Notes: a model not told the origin generated them from the sequence alone. Counted from the stretch's first letter, positions 1 to 8,172 are shown. The stretch: 34,974 bases of DNA from Candidatus Dependentiae bacterium (GCA_026389065.1 JAPLIP010000038.1:1-34974), one strand, 5' to 3'. Numbers and translations: made by a program.

Positions 1-31
1 AGGAAAAACAATGTGTGCAAAAGCAAAAAAA

Positions 32-40
32 TGATATACT
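32..40 (+). promoter_or_regulatory. Extended -10 promoter of radA, probably giving a leaderless mRNA
   Basis: TG at 32-33, one base, then TATACT at 35-40 form an extended -10 element. The A of the radA start codon at 47 lies seven bases after the hexamer, which is where transcription would be expected to begin. No Shine-Dalgarno sequence precedes the ATG and no good -35 is visible (only weak TGTGCA-like matches). A leaderless transcript is an inference from this spacing. Confidence 0.5.
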
Positions 41-46
41 TTTTGC

Positions 47-1414
47 ATGAGTAAAATACAAAGTTATTTCGAATGTCTTCAATGTTCTTATCAAACCGTA
101 AAATGGATCGGTTGTTGTCCAGAGTGTAAAGCCTGGAACAGCCTTGACGAGATTTCAACGGTAAAAACAGAAAAGAAACACAAGTCCTCAATATCACCTG
201 ACAAGCATTTGTTCAAGCTTGAGGATATAAAACTTGAGCAACAAGCGCGCATCGTATCACAATGCTCAGAATGGGATCGAGTTGCAGGCGGCGGCATAGT
301 TCCAGGATCATTTATCTTAGTTTCTGGTGACCCAGGAATTGGAAAATCAACATTACTTTTGCAAATTTCTACACAGCTTGAATCAAAGTATCAAATCATT
401 TATTTTTCATCAGAAGAATCATTGCCACAAGTGAAATTACGTTTTCAGCGAATTCAAAAAACAACACCCGACAATCTTTTATTTTCTGATCAATCTTCAC
501 TGCAATCAATTATTGAAATTTGCACACAAAAAAAGCCCAACCTTGTCATTATCGACTCTATCCAAAATGTGCTCAATGAAGAGACGAACGCCCTTCCAGG
601 GACCATTTCTCAATTAAAAGAATCCGCATTTCGACTCATGAAACTTGCAAAAGAAAACAACATCGCAATCATTGCAACCGGTCATATCACCAAAGAAGGA
701 ACAATTGCTGGGCCAAAACTTTTAGAGCATATGGTTGACGCAGTATTTTACCTGCAAAAAGAAGATCAGTGGCAAACTAGAACACTCAGATCTATTAAAA
801 ACCGCTTTGGATCCATTAACGAAATTGGATTTTTTCATATGAAAGGTGATGGACTTCAAGAAGTTCACAACATCAATCAACATTTATTAGAGCAAACAAA
901 AAATGCTCCAGGCTCTACCCTTGTCAGCTCTCTTGAGGGAACAAGGCCAATATTTTTAGAGCTTCAAGCGCTCACCGTTCCAGTTAAGTTTGGAATTCCA
1001 CAGCGAATTATTACCGGAATTGACCACAAACACGTAGTTTTAATTGCTGCCATTTTAGAAAAATATTTGCATATTCCACTCAGCAAGCATGATATCTTTT
1101 TCAAAATTAGCGGAGGACTTCGAACCAAAGATCAAACCTGTGACCTTGGAATTGCGCTTGCACTTCTTTCTAGCTATTTTCAACAACCACTTGCGGCAAA
1201 AACAATTGCCCTTGCTGAGCTTAGTTTAACTGGTCAAATCAAACCAATTTACAATATCGACATCCATGCAAAAGAATGCAAAACTTTTGGATTTTCAAAT
1301 ATGATTATTGCTAAAGATCAAGTTATGCAAAAACAGGATTTGCCTTCACTCAAACGAATTTCAAGCGTTCATGAACTTTTATTATTTTTCCCATCAGAGC
1401 AAATCTTAGATTAA
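47..1414 (+). CDS. radA: DNA repair protein RadA/Sms
   Basis: 455 residues, the usual RadA length. RadA is a RecA-like ATPase and DNA helicase that promotes branch migration during recombinational repair in the cytoplasm. In order: an N-terminal C4 zinc finger (Cys10, Cys13, Cys24, Cys27); Walker A GDPGIGKST at 94-102; Walker B LVIID near 166-170; the RadA-specific KNRFG motif at 251-255; and a C-terminal Lon-protease-like domain containing GGLRTKDQTCDLGIALA. The ATG at 47 is supported by its position just before the zinc finger, as in other RadA proteins. It has no ribosome binding site and sits just behind an extended -10 box, so it may be translated without a leader. The gene stands alone, and the downstream exporter has its own promoter starting nine bases past the stop. 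Identification is firm. Confidence 0.96.
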   Translation: MSKIQSYFECLQCSYQTVKWIGCCPECKAWNSLDEISTVKTEKKHKSSISPDKHLFKLEDIKLEQQARIVSQCSEWDRVAGGGIVPGSFILVSGDPGIGKSTLLLQISTQLESKYQIIYFSSEESLPQVKLRFQRIQKTTPDNLLFSDQSSLQSIIEICTQKKPNLVIIDSIQNVLNEETNALPGTISQLKESAFRLMKLAKENNIAIIATGHITKEGTIAGPKLLEHMVDAVFYLQKEDQWQTRTLRSIKNRFGSINEIGFFHMKGDGLQEVHNINQHLLEQTKNAPGSTLVSSLEGTRPIFLELQALTVPVKFGIPQRIITGIDHKHVVLIAAILEKYLHIPLSKHDIFFKISGGLRTKDQTCDLGIALALLSSYFQQPLAAKTIALAELSLTGQIKPIYNIDIHAKECKTFGFSNMIIAKDQVMQKQDLPSLKRISSVHELLLFFPSEQILD

Positions 1415-1422
1415 ATCGCTGT

Positions 1423-1451
1423 TTGACAAATAAAAGCCCCAAAAGTATAAT
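1423..1451 (+). promoter_or_regulatory. Perfect consensus sigma-70 promoter of the ABC exporter operon
   Basis: TTGACA at 1423-1428, exactly 17 bases, then TATAAT at 1446-1451: both hexamers match the sigma-70 consensus with ideal spacing. Transcription should begin near 1458, leaving a leader of about 225 bases before the ATPase start at 1683. Such exact promoters are uncommon; none of the other promoters I found in the window matches this well. Confidence 0.85.
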
Positions 1452-1473
1452 GCCTTAACGTCTATATCTTTAA

Positions 1474-1491
1474 CCTTCCATCTAAAGAAGG
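1474..1491 (+). promoter_or_regulatory. Leader hairpin overlapping the ribosome binding site of the 10-codon ORF
   Basis: CCTTC at 1474-1478 pairs with GAAGG at 1487-1491 across an 8-base loop. The right arm contains most of the AAGGA ribosome binding site (1488-1492) of the small ORF starting at 1502, so folding would hide it. The stem is only five base pairs, so a regulatory role is inference. Confidence 0.35.
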
Positions 1492-1501
1492 AATTACGAC
1501 C

Positions 1502-1534
1502 ATGAAAAATTCATTTATTTGCCCCGCTCGGTAA
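1502..1534 (+). CDS. Candidate 10-residue leader peptide upstream of the ABC exporter
   Basis: ATG at 1502 opens a reading frame of ten codons (MKNSFICPAR) ending in TAA at 1532-1534. An AAGGA ribosome binding site at 1488-1492 lies nine bases before the ATG. The ORF sits inside the leader of a perfect consensus promoter and about 150 bases before the exporter ATPase. No run of one amino acid suggests classical amino-acid attenuation. It could instead act through drug- or ribosome-stalling-dependent control, as leader peptides of resistance ABC genes do, or be a chance ORF. No function is known to me. Confidence 0.35.
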   Translation: MKNSFICPAR

Positions 1535-1616
1535 ATCAAGCAGTCCAAATTAATCAATAACGAAAACAAATTTTTACTATATTTTACGATTCAATAATGA
1601 TTTTGCTCACCGATTT

Positions 1617-1649
1617 ATGACAATACTTGCATTTAATGCATAAAGTCAT
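1617..1649 (+). promoter_or_regulatory. Nested inverted repeat just upstream of the ATPase ribosome binding site
   Basis: An inner palindrome, TGCAT (1628-1632) and ATGCA (1636-1640) around a 3-base loop, is flanked by ATGAC (1617-1621) and GTCAT (1645-1649). The structure ends 18 bases before the AAGGAG at 1668-1673. It could be an RNA hairpin in the leader or a DNA operator. A secondary promoter, TTGCAT-16-TATAAG, overlaps it, which would favour the operator reading. Confidence 0.35.
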
Positions 1650-1682
1650 ATAAGGTTGTACAAAATCAAGGAGTATTTTTTT

Positions 1683-2450
1683 ATGAACAAGCAACTTTTA
1701 CTTTCAGTTCAAAACGTAACAAAAACGTACACAGGGACACCAGCTATCACAGCTCTTAGTGGAGTTAACCTAGACATTTATCAAGGCGAAATATTAAGCC
1801 TTTTAGGTGTAAACGGTGCTGGTAAAACCACTCTTTCATCAATCATTGCAACGCTGCATCCTGCCAGCTCAGGCGACATTTTGCACAACGGCGTTTCAAT
1901 CTACAAAGACATTATTTCATTCCGTCGCATCATGGGTTTTTGTCCACAAAAGCCAAACATTGACGCCATGCTCACGATTAAAGAAAATTTAATTTTTGCA
2001 GGGCGTTATTTTAATTTATCACCAGACGTAATCGAAAAGCGCAGCAAAGAGCTTATGGAGCAATTTCAATTAACTAAATATGCTGATGCAAAAGGCTCTA
2101 TGCTTTCTGGTGGTTACAAACAAAGATTTTTACTTGCACGAACACTCATGCATAGTCCAAAAATTGTCATCCTTGATGAGCCAACAGTCGCTCTTGATCC
2201 ACACATCAGAAGAAACTTGTGGGACATTATCAAACAACTCAAAAATGATGGGGTAACGATTCTTCTTACCACTCACTATATTGAAGAGGCAGAAGTACTT
2301 TCAGACAGAGTTTGTATCCTTGATCAAGGAGTTATCAAATTAATTGACACTCCTGACAATCTTAAAAAAGATTACAGCAAAGAAAATCTTGAAGATGTCT
2401 TTATCAAACTCATGCAAGAATCCGATGAGGGAAAAGAGCATGGATTATAA
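1683..2450 (+). CDS. ABC transporter ATP-binding protein (ABC-2 exporter type)
   Basis: 255 residues. It hydrolyses ATP to drive an ABC exporter, working on the inner face of the membrane with the permeases encoded next. Walker A GVNGAGKTT at 42-50, ABC signature LSGGYKQ at 141-147, Walker B IVILDEP at 161-167 and an H-loop TTHYIEEAE near 196 are all present, so it should be active. The start at 1683 is chosen because AAGGAG at 1668-1673 stands nine bases upstream; an in-frame ATG at 1656 has no such site. The C-terminal part resembles the drug/lipid (CcmA/DrrA-like) class. The last 11 bases overlap the first permease gene, indicating translational coupling. Substrate unknown. Confidence 0.93.
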   Translation: MNKQLLLSVQNVTKTYTGTPAITALSGVNLDIYQGEILSLLGVNGAGKTTLSSIIATLHPASSGDILHNGVSIYKDIISFRRIMGFCPQKPNIDAMLTIKENLIFAGRYFNLSPDVIEKRSKELMEQFQLTKYADAKGSMLSGGYKQRFLLARTLMHSPKIVILDEPTVALDPHIRRNLWDIIKQLKNDGVTILLTTHYIEEAEVLSDRVCILDQGVIKLIDTPDNLKKDYSKENLEDVFIKLMQESDEGKEHGL

Positions 2451-3222
2451 ACAAATACAAACAATAACTAGTATTTTAATGCGCGACGCCTGTGTTTTTA
2501 AAAAACATATCATCAGTCGATTTATTGATGCGTGCATTTGGTCTGGGGCAACTATTTATGTATCTCAATATATTTTGCCACAATTTGGAATCAGTCCTGC
2601 TTTTGGTAAATTTATTATGATTGGCAATATTGCAGCATGGGGCATGTTTGAAGTTGGAACAAACGTTTCAATTCTTATGAGTGATATTCAAGGCGTTAAC
2701 TCACTGGGTTATTATCTTTCGCTACCCGTGCCAACCAGCTGGATTTTTATACGAATTGGTCTAATTGATGCATACAAATCATTTGTATCAACTTTACCCT
2801 TAATTCCTGTAGGAAAATTAGTTTTGTGGAATTTTATTTCACTAAGCGATATTTCATATGGTCCACTGCTGCTTAGCTATGTGCTCGCGCATCTCTTTTT
2901 TGGATTTTTAGGATTGTTTTTAGCAAGCATTATGCCGAACTTAGAATACCTGACAACAATAAAACTAAGAATAATTTTTCCTATGTGGTTTTTAGGTTGT
3001 TATCAATTTAGTTGGCACATGCTTTATAATGCAAACCCTACGCTTGCATACATAAACCTACTCAATCCAATTACGTACATTATGGAAGGAATGCGATCTA
3101 CTATCATTCATGATCAACCGCTTATTTCCTATCCAATATGCACACTTATGACAATATTTTTTATCTTCGCGTTTGCGTACGCAGGAGTTTACAATTTTAA
3201 AAAACGATTAGATTGTGTTTAA
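2440..3222 (+). CDS. ABC-2 type permease, copy 1 of 3
   Basis: 260 residues with about six hydrophobic segments, typical of ABC-2 transmembrane subunits. The start at 2440 overlaps the ATPase gene by 11 bases; a GAGG at about 2427-2430 precedes it, and a farther in-frame ATG at 2344 lies wholly inside the ATPase. The conserved ABC-2 block is visible as IIFPMWFLGCYQFSW, followed by NLLNPITYIMEG, and the protein ends in FKKRLDCV. Both the blocks and the Lys-Lys/Arg-Arg-Leu-Asp-Cys end recur in the two following genes, so these are tandem duplicates. This copy is the most divergent: it lacks the EGGRAAAL and SLPYW motifs of copies 2 and 3. It presumably forms the export pore with the upstream ATPase. 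Substrate unknown. Confidence 0.88.
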   Translation: MDYKQIQTITSILMRDACVFKKHIISRFIDACIWSGATIYVSQYILPQFGISPAFGKFIMIGNIAAWGMFEVGTNVSILMSDIQGVNSLGYYLSLPVPTSWIFIRIGLIDAYKSFVSTLPLIPVGKLVLWNFISLSDISYGPLLLSYVLAHLFFGFLGLFLASIMPNLEYLTTIKLRIIFPMWFLGCYQFSWHMLYNANPTLAYINLLNPITYIMEGMRSTIIHDQPLISYPICTLMTIFFIFAFAYAGVYNFKKRLDCV

Positions 3223-3249
3223 AATCACAACTATCATCTAAGGATTTTT

Positions 3250-4047
3250 ATGACACATTACTTTTCTTTGCAGTCGCGTACACTTTGGCAACTTTTTTTA
3301 AGAAGCGTTAAGGTTACGTCTCCAGGGCTGAAAGATAAAATAATTAATAACCTTGTTTGGTCAATGCTAAACATTATCGTATTTACTTTTATCATGCCTG
3401 CTATTGGAGTAAGCAGTAACTATGGCGCTTTTATTGCGGCAACTATGCCAATTTCTTGTGCTTTTTTTGTATCAATTAGCGCGACATATGTTTTGCTTAC
3501 AGATATTTCTAGCGACGGAAGCAACCTACAGTACGAACTCACACTACCGATTAACCAATGGTTGATTTTTGTACGATATGCTATGGAAAACGCGTACCAA
3601 GCTATCTGTTCTGCTATTTTAATTTTACCAATTGGAAAATTAGTTTTATGGAATAATTTTTCATTAGCCCACTTTTCATTTCTGAAATACTATTTTCTAC
3701 TGCTGATGGTTTCTTTGTTTAGCGGTTTTTTCTCAATCTTTGTCGTAAGCATTACAAAAGATATGTACTCAGGACTTGATAACATGTGGACAAGAATAAT
3801 TTTTCCTATGTGGTTTTTGGGAGGATTTCAATTTTCATGGTACACACTACATGAAGTTTCCCCAGTCTTGGCATACATAGGTCTACTCAATCCACTCACA
3901 TATGCACTTGAAGGTGGTCGAGCTGCAGCTCTTGATCCTGCACAGTCACTTCCATACTGGCCATGCATTTTTGCATTATTAATATTTACAACTCTTTTTG
4001 GATATCTTGGAATTTCCAATCTAAAAAAACGACTTGATTGTTTATAG
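3250..4047 (+). CDS. ABC-2 type permease, copy 2 of 3
   Basis: 265 residues, about six membrane segments. The ribosome binding site AAGGA lies just before the ATG at 3250, 27 bases after copy 1. It carries the same core as its neighbours: IIFPMWFLGGFQFSW, then LLNPLTYALEGGRAAAL, SLPYW and the terminal LKKRLDCL. It resembles copy 3 more than copy 1, suggesting a first duplication followed by a second one that produced copies 2 and 3. There is no second ATPase in the operon, so all three permeases probably share the one upstream. Whether they form alternative homodimers or heterodimers cannot be told from sequence. Confidence 0.88.
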   Translation: MTHYFSLQSRTLWQLFLRSVKVTSPGLKDKIINNLVWSMLNIIVFTFIMPAIGVSSNYGAFIAATMPISCAFFVSISATYVLLTDISSDGSNLQYELTLPINQWLIFVRYAMENAYQAICSAILILPIGKLVLWNNFSLAHFSFLKYYFLLLMVSLFSGFFSIFVVSITKDMYSGLDNMWTRIIFPMWFLGGFQFSWYTLHEVSPVLAYIGLLNPLTYALEGGRAAALDPAQSLPYWPCIFALLIFTTLFGYLGISNLKKRLDCL

Positions 4048-4054
4048 GAATTTT

Positions 4055-4846
4055 ATGTTTTCAATTGACAATGCCCAACTTAAAACCTTCTGGCAACTAC
4101 TTGTCAGTAACTTTTACACTTTTAAACCACGATTAAATGATCAAATTATCAACGGCCTGCTGTGGGGTGGCATTAACATAGCCGTATTTGCATATATCAT
4201 GCCAACTCGCGGCCTTGTTGATTATGGTCCATTTATTTTAATTAGCATCGCCTCGATTCAAGGATTTATGATCCCTGTTCACAATGTTATTTTACTAGTT
4301 TCTGATATGTGCGACCCTGGCAGCAATTTACATTATGAATTAAGCTTACCGGTAAGACAGTCGATGGTTTTTGTGAAATATGCCTTGGCTAACGCATACC
4401 AAGGATTTATAACGACAATGCTCATAATTCCAATGGGAAAATTAGCACTCTGGAAATCATTTTCCTTTCAATATTTTTCATTTTTCAAACTCTATTTTTT
4501 AATATCACTCGTTTGTCTGTTTTCTGGATTTTTCTCACTTCTTTTAGCGAGCAGAATTCATAATTTATTTAAAATATCAAACATGTGGCAACGCATTATT
4601 TTTCCACTTTGGTTCCTGGCTGGATTTCAATTTTCATGGAAAAACTTATATGAAACTTCACCAACGCTGGCATATTTAAATTTATTAAATCCTTTAACTT
4701 ATGCTCTTGAAGGTGGAAGAGCTGCAGCTTTAAACCCTGCCGACTCACTTCCTTACTGGAATTGCATTGCAGCGCTCATGTTTTTTACAATCGTATCTGG
4801 CTATCTAGGAATTTCTAAACTCAGAAAAAGACTTGATTGTTTATAA
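4055..4846 (+). CDS. ABC-2 type permease, copy 3 of 3
   Basis: 263 residues, about six membrane segments. The start at 4055 is preferred over an in-frame ATG at 4034 because AGGA precedes it at a suitable distance and because it lies after the stop of copy 2 (7 bases between). It shares IIFPLWFLAGFQFSW, LLNPLTYALEGGRAAAL, SLPYW and the LRKRLDCL terminus with copy 2. It is the last gene of the exporter operon: a long hairpin follows at 4886-4925. The pore-forming role is inferred from family membership and operon position; the substrate is unknown. Confidence 0.88.
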   Translation: MFSIDNAQLKTFWQLLVSNFYTFKPRLNDQIINGLLWGGINIAVFAYIMPTRGLVDYGPFILISIASIQGFMIPVHNVILLVSDMCDPGSNLHYELSLPVRQSMVFVKYALANAYQGFITTMLIIPMGKLALWKSFSFQYFSFFKLYFLISLVCLFSGFFSLLLASRIHNLFKISNMWQRIIFPLWFLAGFQFSWKNLYETSPTLAYLNLLNPLTYALEGGRAAALNPADSLPYWNCIAALMFFTIVSGYLGISKLRKRLDCL

Positions 4847-4885
4847 ATCCAAATCAATATAAAAAATCTTCTATTTGAATATAGC

Positions 4886-4937
4886 GCGTAGGTTTATTTT
4901 ACTTTTTTGTAAAACAAGCCTACGCAAAATTATTTTT
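4886..4937 (+). terminator. Hairpin terminator after the ABC exporter operon
   Basis: Two 17-base arms, 4886-4902 and 4909-4925, are complementary except for one G-T wobble and one A-C mismatch, and enclose a loop of six T. The outer seven pairs (GCGTAGG with CCTACGC) are G+C rich. The sequence AAAATTATTTTT follows at 4926-4937. The U-tract is interrupted, so termination may be incomplete. Confidence 0.6.
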
Positions 4938-4954
4938 CAGATGTTAAAAAAAAA

Positions 4955-4963
4955 TGATATTCT
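4955..4963 (+). promoter_or_regulatory. Extended -10 element before the Omp85 gene
   Basis: TG at 4955-4956, one base, then TATTCT at 4958-4963. It follows a run of A much like the radA element. Transcription would begin near 4970, only about 11 bases before the ATG at 4981 and about 38 before the GTG at 5008. No -35 is recognisable. Confidence 0.4.
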
Positions 4964-4980
4964 TATAGCTAACAACTCAC

Positions 4981-7900
4981 ATGTTTTACGACCTGGAATC
5001 ATTTTTTGTGCGCAACATTCTTTTATCTATAACTTTTTTTTCTTTTTTTGCAGCTCAAGCATCGCAGCCTGAAGCAAGCCAAAAAATTTTACTTTGTGCC
5101 ATTGACGCACTAGGCACTCATTGCCAAAAAGAGATTGACACTTTTATTCCAGATAAATTACTGATTGAATCAATAGACTATTTTATTGATCCTGGGCACG
5201 ACCAAGAAGAACTCTTAAGCATCACAGGATTGCGTAGCAACAAACTTACAACAAAAAAAGATCTTGAGTGCGCCGTCTTTTATCTTAAGCAAATGGGAGT
5301 TTTTAAAAAAATTATTTTAAAGATTTTTCAACATAAAAAGATAGATCAAGCTCCAGCATATTCTTTCGAATTTTTTCTTGAAAAGCATTATCTGTTTTCG
5401 CAACTGACTATATCTGGCCCTCTTCGCAGCAAAGAGCATTATAAAAATGCTTATTTAATCGAGATTGGTGACATTTTCGATGAGCAAAAGCATCAACACT
5501 CATTACAAAATATACATAAAACACTACAAACAAATGGTTACTTTAGCGCTCAACTTCTCGATAAAATCACTTACAACAAAGAAAACTCCTCGGTTTTTGT
5601 GCAGCTTTTATTAAAAAAAGGAAAGCGATTTACCATTAACAAAATTAACTGCATGGTTCAAGACTCTCATCATATTTCAAAATTAGATGCTCAAAAAATA
5701 TGTCAAAAAACAGTTGAGCTTTGCTCTCAAAAAGCTCAAGCAAAGCATTATGGACAAGAGCTTATAAAAAGCATGCGACATAAAATCAAATCCCTCTTAG
5801 AACAAAAAGGATTTATTGTATTTAATGTTGAGATTGAAGAAATTGTGCAACTAGAAAGCAAAACAATAGATCTTGATATAAAAATAATAATTGATCGAAA
5901 AAAAGAATTTTCTTTTTTAGGGAATGTTTTTTTTAACCACCAGGAACTAATGAATCATTTATTATTATATGGAAAATCAGCATGGCACTTTCCAAGCTCT
6001 GTTATCATTGATGAAATTGAGCAGATGTATAAAAGCAAAGGATTTTGGTCAGTAAAGATTAGTGTTCGAGAAGAAAAAAATAAAGTTTATTGCCTTATAA
6101 AAGAAGGTAAAAGAACCATTATCTCTAGCATAAAAATAAATGACCAAAGATCTTTAGAAAATAAAGCATTAGATCATGAAACTTTAGACAGCGACATACT
6201 ACACGAGCCAAGACTTATAAAATCTAATTTTTCCCAATTATTAAAATCAAAGTTTTTCGACAAAGATCTTTTAAAGAAATCAATAGATCAGCTCATAAAA
6301 GCATATCGGCAATCTGGTTTTTGGGATGCAAAAATAACCAAAGAACAGTTTGTAAAAACAAAAGAAGATAAATATAACCACTGCCAGCTAGTTTTAAATA
6401 TTGAGCTCGGACGCAAAAGAATTATGGGCAGTTCTACTATTTTGCAGCATGCAAATATCCAAGAACAATTTAATTTATTTTATAAGAATCAATCACTACA
6501 AGGATTTGACAACTCTTTGCTGCAAGAGCAAAAACAATGGATAAACAGATACTTAAGAAATCAAGGGTATCAAAAAATATCAATTGACTTTCAACTACAC
6601 GAAAACCAAGATTCCTCAAAAAACTTACAAAAAAAAATATCTGACAATGTGCAAATTATAGATGTTACATGGAATATTTCCCTTCATGAATCTGAGGTTA
6701 AATTTGGAAAAACCATTATCCTTGGCAACAATTTGGTTCCATACAGCTCTGTCATGAAAGAAGTCGCATACAAATATGGTGAGAATTGGGATAAGCAAAA
6801 AATTCAGCAAACCCTAAAAAACATAAAAGAATTAAACATATTTCAGTCTGTTCAAATATATCCAAGCAAAGACACAGACAATCTTTTATACAAACCAATA
6901 TTTATGAAATTAATACATGCTGACAGATATGAAGTAAGAACTCGATTTGGACTACAACAAGTTGGTAACAACCTGCAGCTTAGACGAGGATTTACATACA
7001 AAGTTGGTGCAAGCCTCTACCTTAAAAATCTTTTTAACATCGCAGATCAAGGATTTGTAGAGGCTGACGTGACCAAATTCTATCGAAACATTGCTGCCTG
7101 TTACGAATTTCCATGGCTTTTTGGCAAAAGAATTCGTTGTCAATTTAAGGTGTATGACTCGCTTTATGAGCAACCAGTTTATATTGGTAGTAAAAATTCT
7201 TTGTACACGGCAACACAACAAGGATTTTTATGGAACATGAGCCATGTCTTTCCATCAGTAACCGTAAGTGGATCTACCGGATGTGAATTTATGGGAATAA
7301 AGCAAGCTGATCAGCACATGCTTGGAAGTATTATCGACTACGATCCGACTCTTCTGGGAAAAAAACCATCATATTTATTTTTTGAACCCAACGTAATTTG
7401 GCAAAAAGTAGATAATCTTTTAAACCCAAACCGTGGCCACTTATCTTTTATCTCTTGCAAAGGAATGTTTGACCTCAACAGCAAAACAAGCTTTTTAAAA
7501 CTGCTTATTGAACACTCAGAGTATATTTCTATTTTAAACTCAGCGACATTAGCGCTACGACTCAGAGGCGGCCACGTCTTTAATCGAAAATTCAATCAGC
7601 TCATTCCCATAGAAAGATTTTATTTAGGCGGAGCATCATCTCTTCGCGCATACCAGCGAGACTACTGCCCTCCGCTTGGTCGCCTTACTGAGCCAATTTA
7701 TGATCAACACGCAGGACTTCCACCACAAGCAGACAATTTATGGCGTTACGCCCCTCAAGGCGGAAGAACTATGATTAACTTTAATATTGAAATGCGTATG
7801 CCAATTTATAAAAATTTAGGTGGAGCAGTTTTTATAGATAGTGGAGCGCTTTTTAAAAATAGTGTCTTTCATGAATTAAAAAACAAGTCCGATAATTTTT

Positions 7901-8040
7901 TTGCAGGATCTGGCTTTGGAATTCGATACGATACTCCCATTGGGCCACTTAGATTTGATTGCTCTTTTAAATGGAAGAAACAGTATCAAGATTTTGAGTC
8001 ATGGTGTGTATGGTATCTCACCCTAGGGCAGGCATTTTAA
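4981..8040 (+). CDS. Omp85/BamA-family outer-membrane protein assembly factor with an extended POTRA array
   Basis: 1019 residues against about 800 in BamA. Omp85 proteins fold and insert beta-barrel proteins into the outer membrane. An N-terminal signal peptide ends near AQA at 25-27. POTRA-like turns with a Gly-aromatic core recur at about residues 106, 186, 277, 354, 446, 529 and (as NIF) 619, spaced 77-92 apart, suggesting seven units where BamA has five and TamA three. The barrel runs from about 645 to the C-terminal Phe, with the Omp85 loop-6 motif as LRAY (888-891; Gly replaced by Ala) and IRYDTPIGPLRFD near the end. Start uncertain: the ATG at 4981 lacks a ribosome binding site; a GTG at 5008 gives a neater signal peptide (VRNILLSITFF) with GGAA upstream. 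It could be BamA itself or a TamA-like paralogue. Confidence 0.85.
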   Translation: MFYDLESFFVRNILLSITFFSFFAAQASQPEASQKILLCAIDALGTHCQKEIDTFIPDKLLIESIDYFIDPGHDQEELLSITGLRSNKLTTKKDLECAVFYLKQMGVFKKIILKIFQHKKIDQAPAYSFEFFLEKHYLFSQLTISGPLRSKEHYKNAYLIEIGDIFDEQKHQHSLQNIHKTLQTNGYFSAQLLDKITYNKENSSVFVQLLLKKGKRFTINKINCMVQDSHHISKLDAQKICQKTVELCSQKAQAKHYGQELIKSMRHKIKSLLEQKGFIVFNVEIEEIVQLESKTIDLDIKIIIDRKKEFSFLGNVFFNHQELMNHLLLYGKSAWHFPSSVIIDEIEQMYKSKGFWSVKISVREEKNKVYCLIKEGKRTIISSIKINDQRSLENKALDHETLDSDILHEPRLIKSNFSQLLKSKFFDKDLLKKSIDQLIKAYRQSGFWDAKITKEQFVKTKEDKYNHCQLVLNIELGRKRIMGSSTILQHANIQEQFNLFYKNQSLQGFDNSLLQEQKQWINRYLRNQGYQKISIDFQLHENQDSSKNLQKKISDNVQIIDVTWNISLHESEVKFGKTIILGNNLVPYSSVMKEVAYKYGENWDKQKIQQTLKNIKELNIFQSVQIYPSKDTDNLLYKPIFMKLIHADRYEVRTRFGLQQVGNNLQLRRGFTYKVGASLYLKNLFNIADQGFVEADVTKFYRNIAACYEFPWLFGKRIRCQFKVYDSLYEQPVYIGSKNSLYTATQQGFLWNMSHVFPSVTVSGSTGCEFMGIKQADQHMLGSIIDYDPTLLGKKPSYLFFEPNVIWQKVDNLLNPNRGHLSFISCKGMFDLNSKTSFLKLLIEHSEYISILNSATLALRLRGGHVFNRKFNQLIPIERFYLGGASSLRAYQRDYCPPLGRLTEPIYDQHAGLPPQADNLWRYAPQGGRTMINFNIEMRMPIYKNLGGAVFIDSGALFKNSVFHELKNKSDNFFAGSGFGIRYDTPIGPLRFDCSFKWKKQYQDFESWCVWYLTLGQAF

Positions 8041-8075
8041 GGCAAGCCATAAACTGATAATTTTTTGCCTTAAAA
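8035..8075 (+). terminator. Perfect 11-bp inverted repeat at the end of the Omp85 gene
   Basis: TTTTAAGGCAA (8035-8045) and TTGCCTTAAAA (8065-8075) are exact inverted copies around a 19-base loop, and the left arm contains the stop codon. A T-run (8082-8087) follows six bases later. It could be a weak terminator, an mRNA-end stabiliser or a bidirectional signal. Confidence 0.45.
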
Positions 8076-8121
8076 TAGAGCTTTTTTGAGGATGATATTT
8101 TATAGCAAAAAACTATCTTGT

Positions 8122-8130
8122 TGTTATACT
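8122..8130 (+). promoter_or_regulatory. Extended -10 promoter of the pot operon
   Basis: TG at 8122-8123, one base, then TATACT at 8125-8130, identical in hexamer to the radA element. No clear -35 is present. It lies 43 bases before the start at 8173, leaving room for a leader of about 36 bases containing the GGGGAA ribosome binding site. Confidence 0.5.
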
Positions 8131-8172
8131 AAAAAAAATAGGAATTTAATCTTTTTTTATGGGGAACATTCA

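Noticed and set aside
4875-5072. 65-residue frame overlapping the start of the Omp85 gene
   Set aside because: It begins before the terminator hairpin, contains its arms, has no ribosome binding site, and overlaps a clear signal peptide in another frame.
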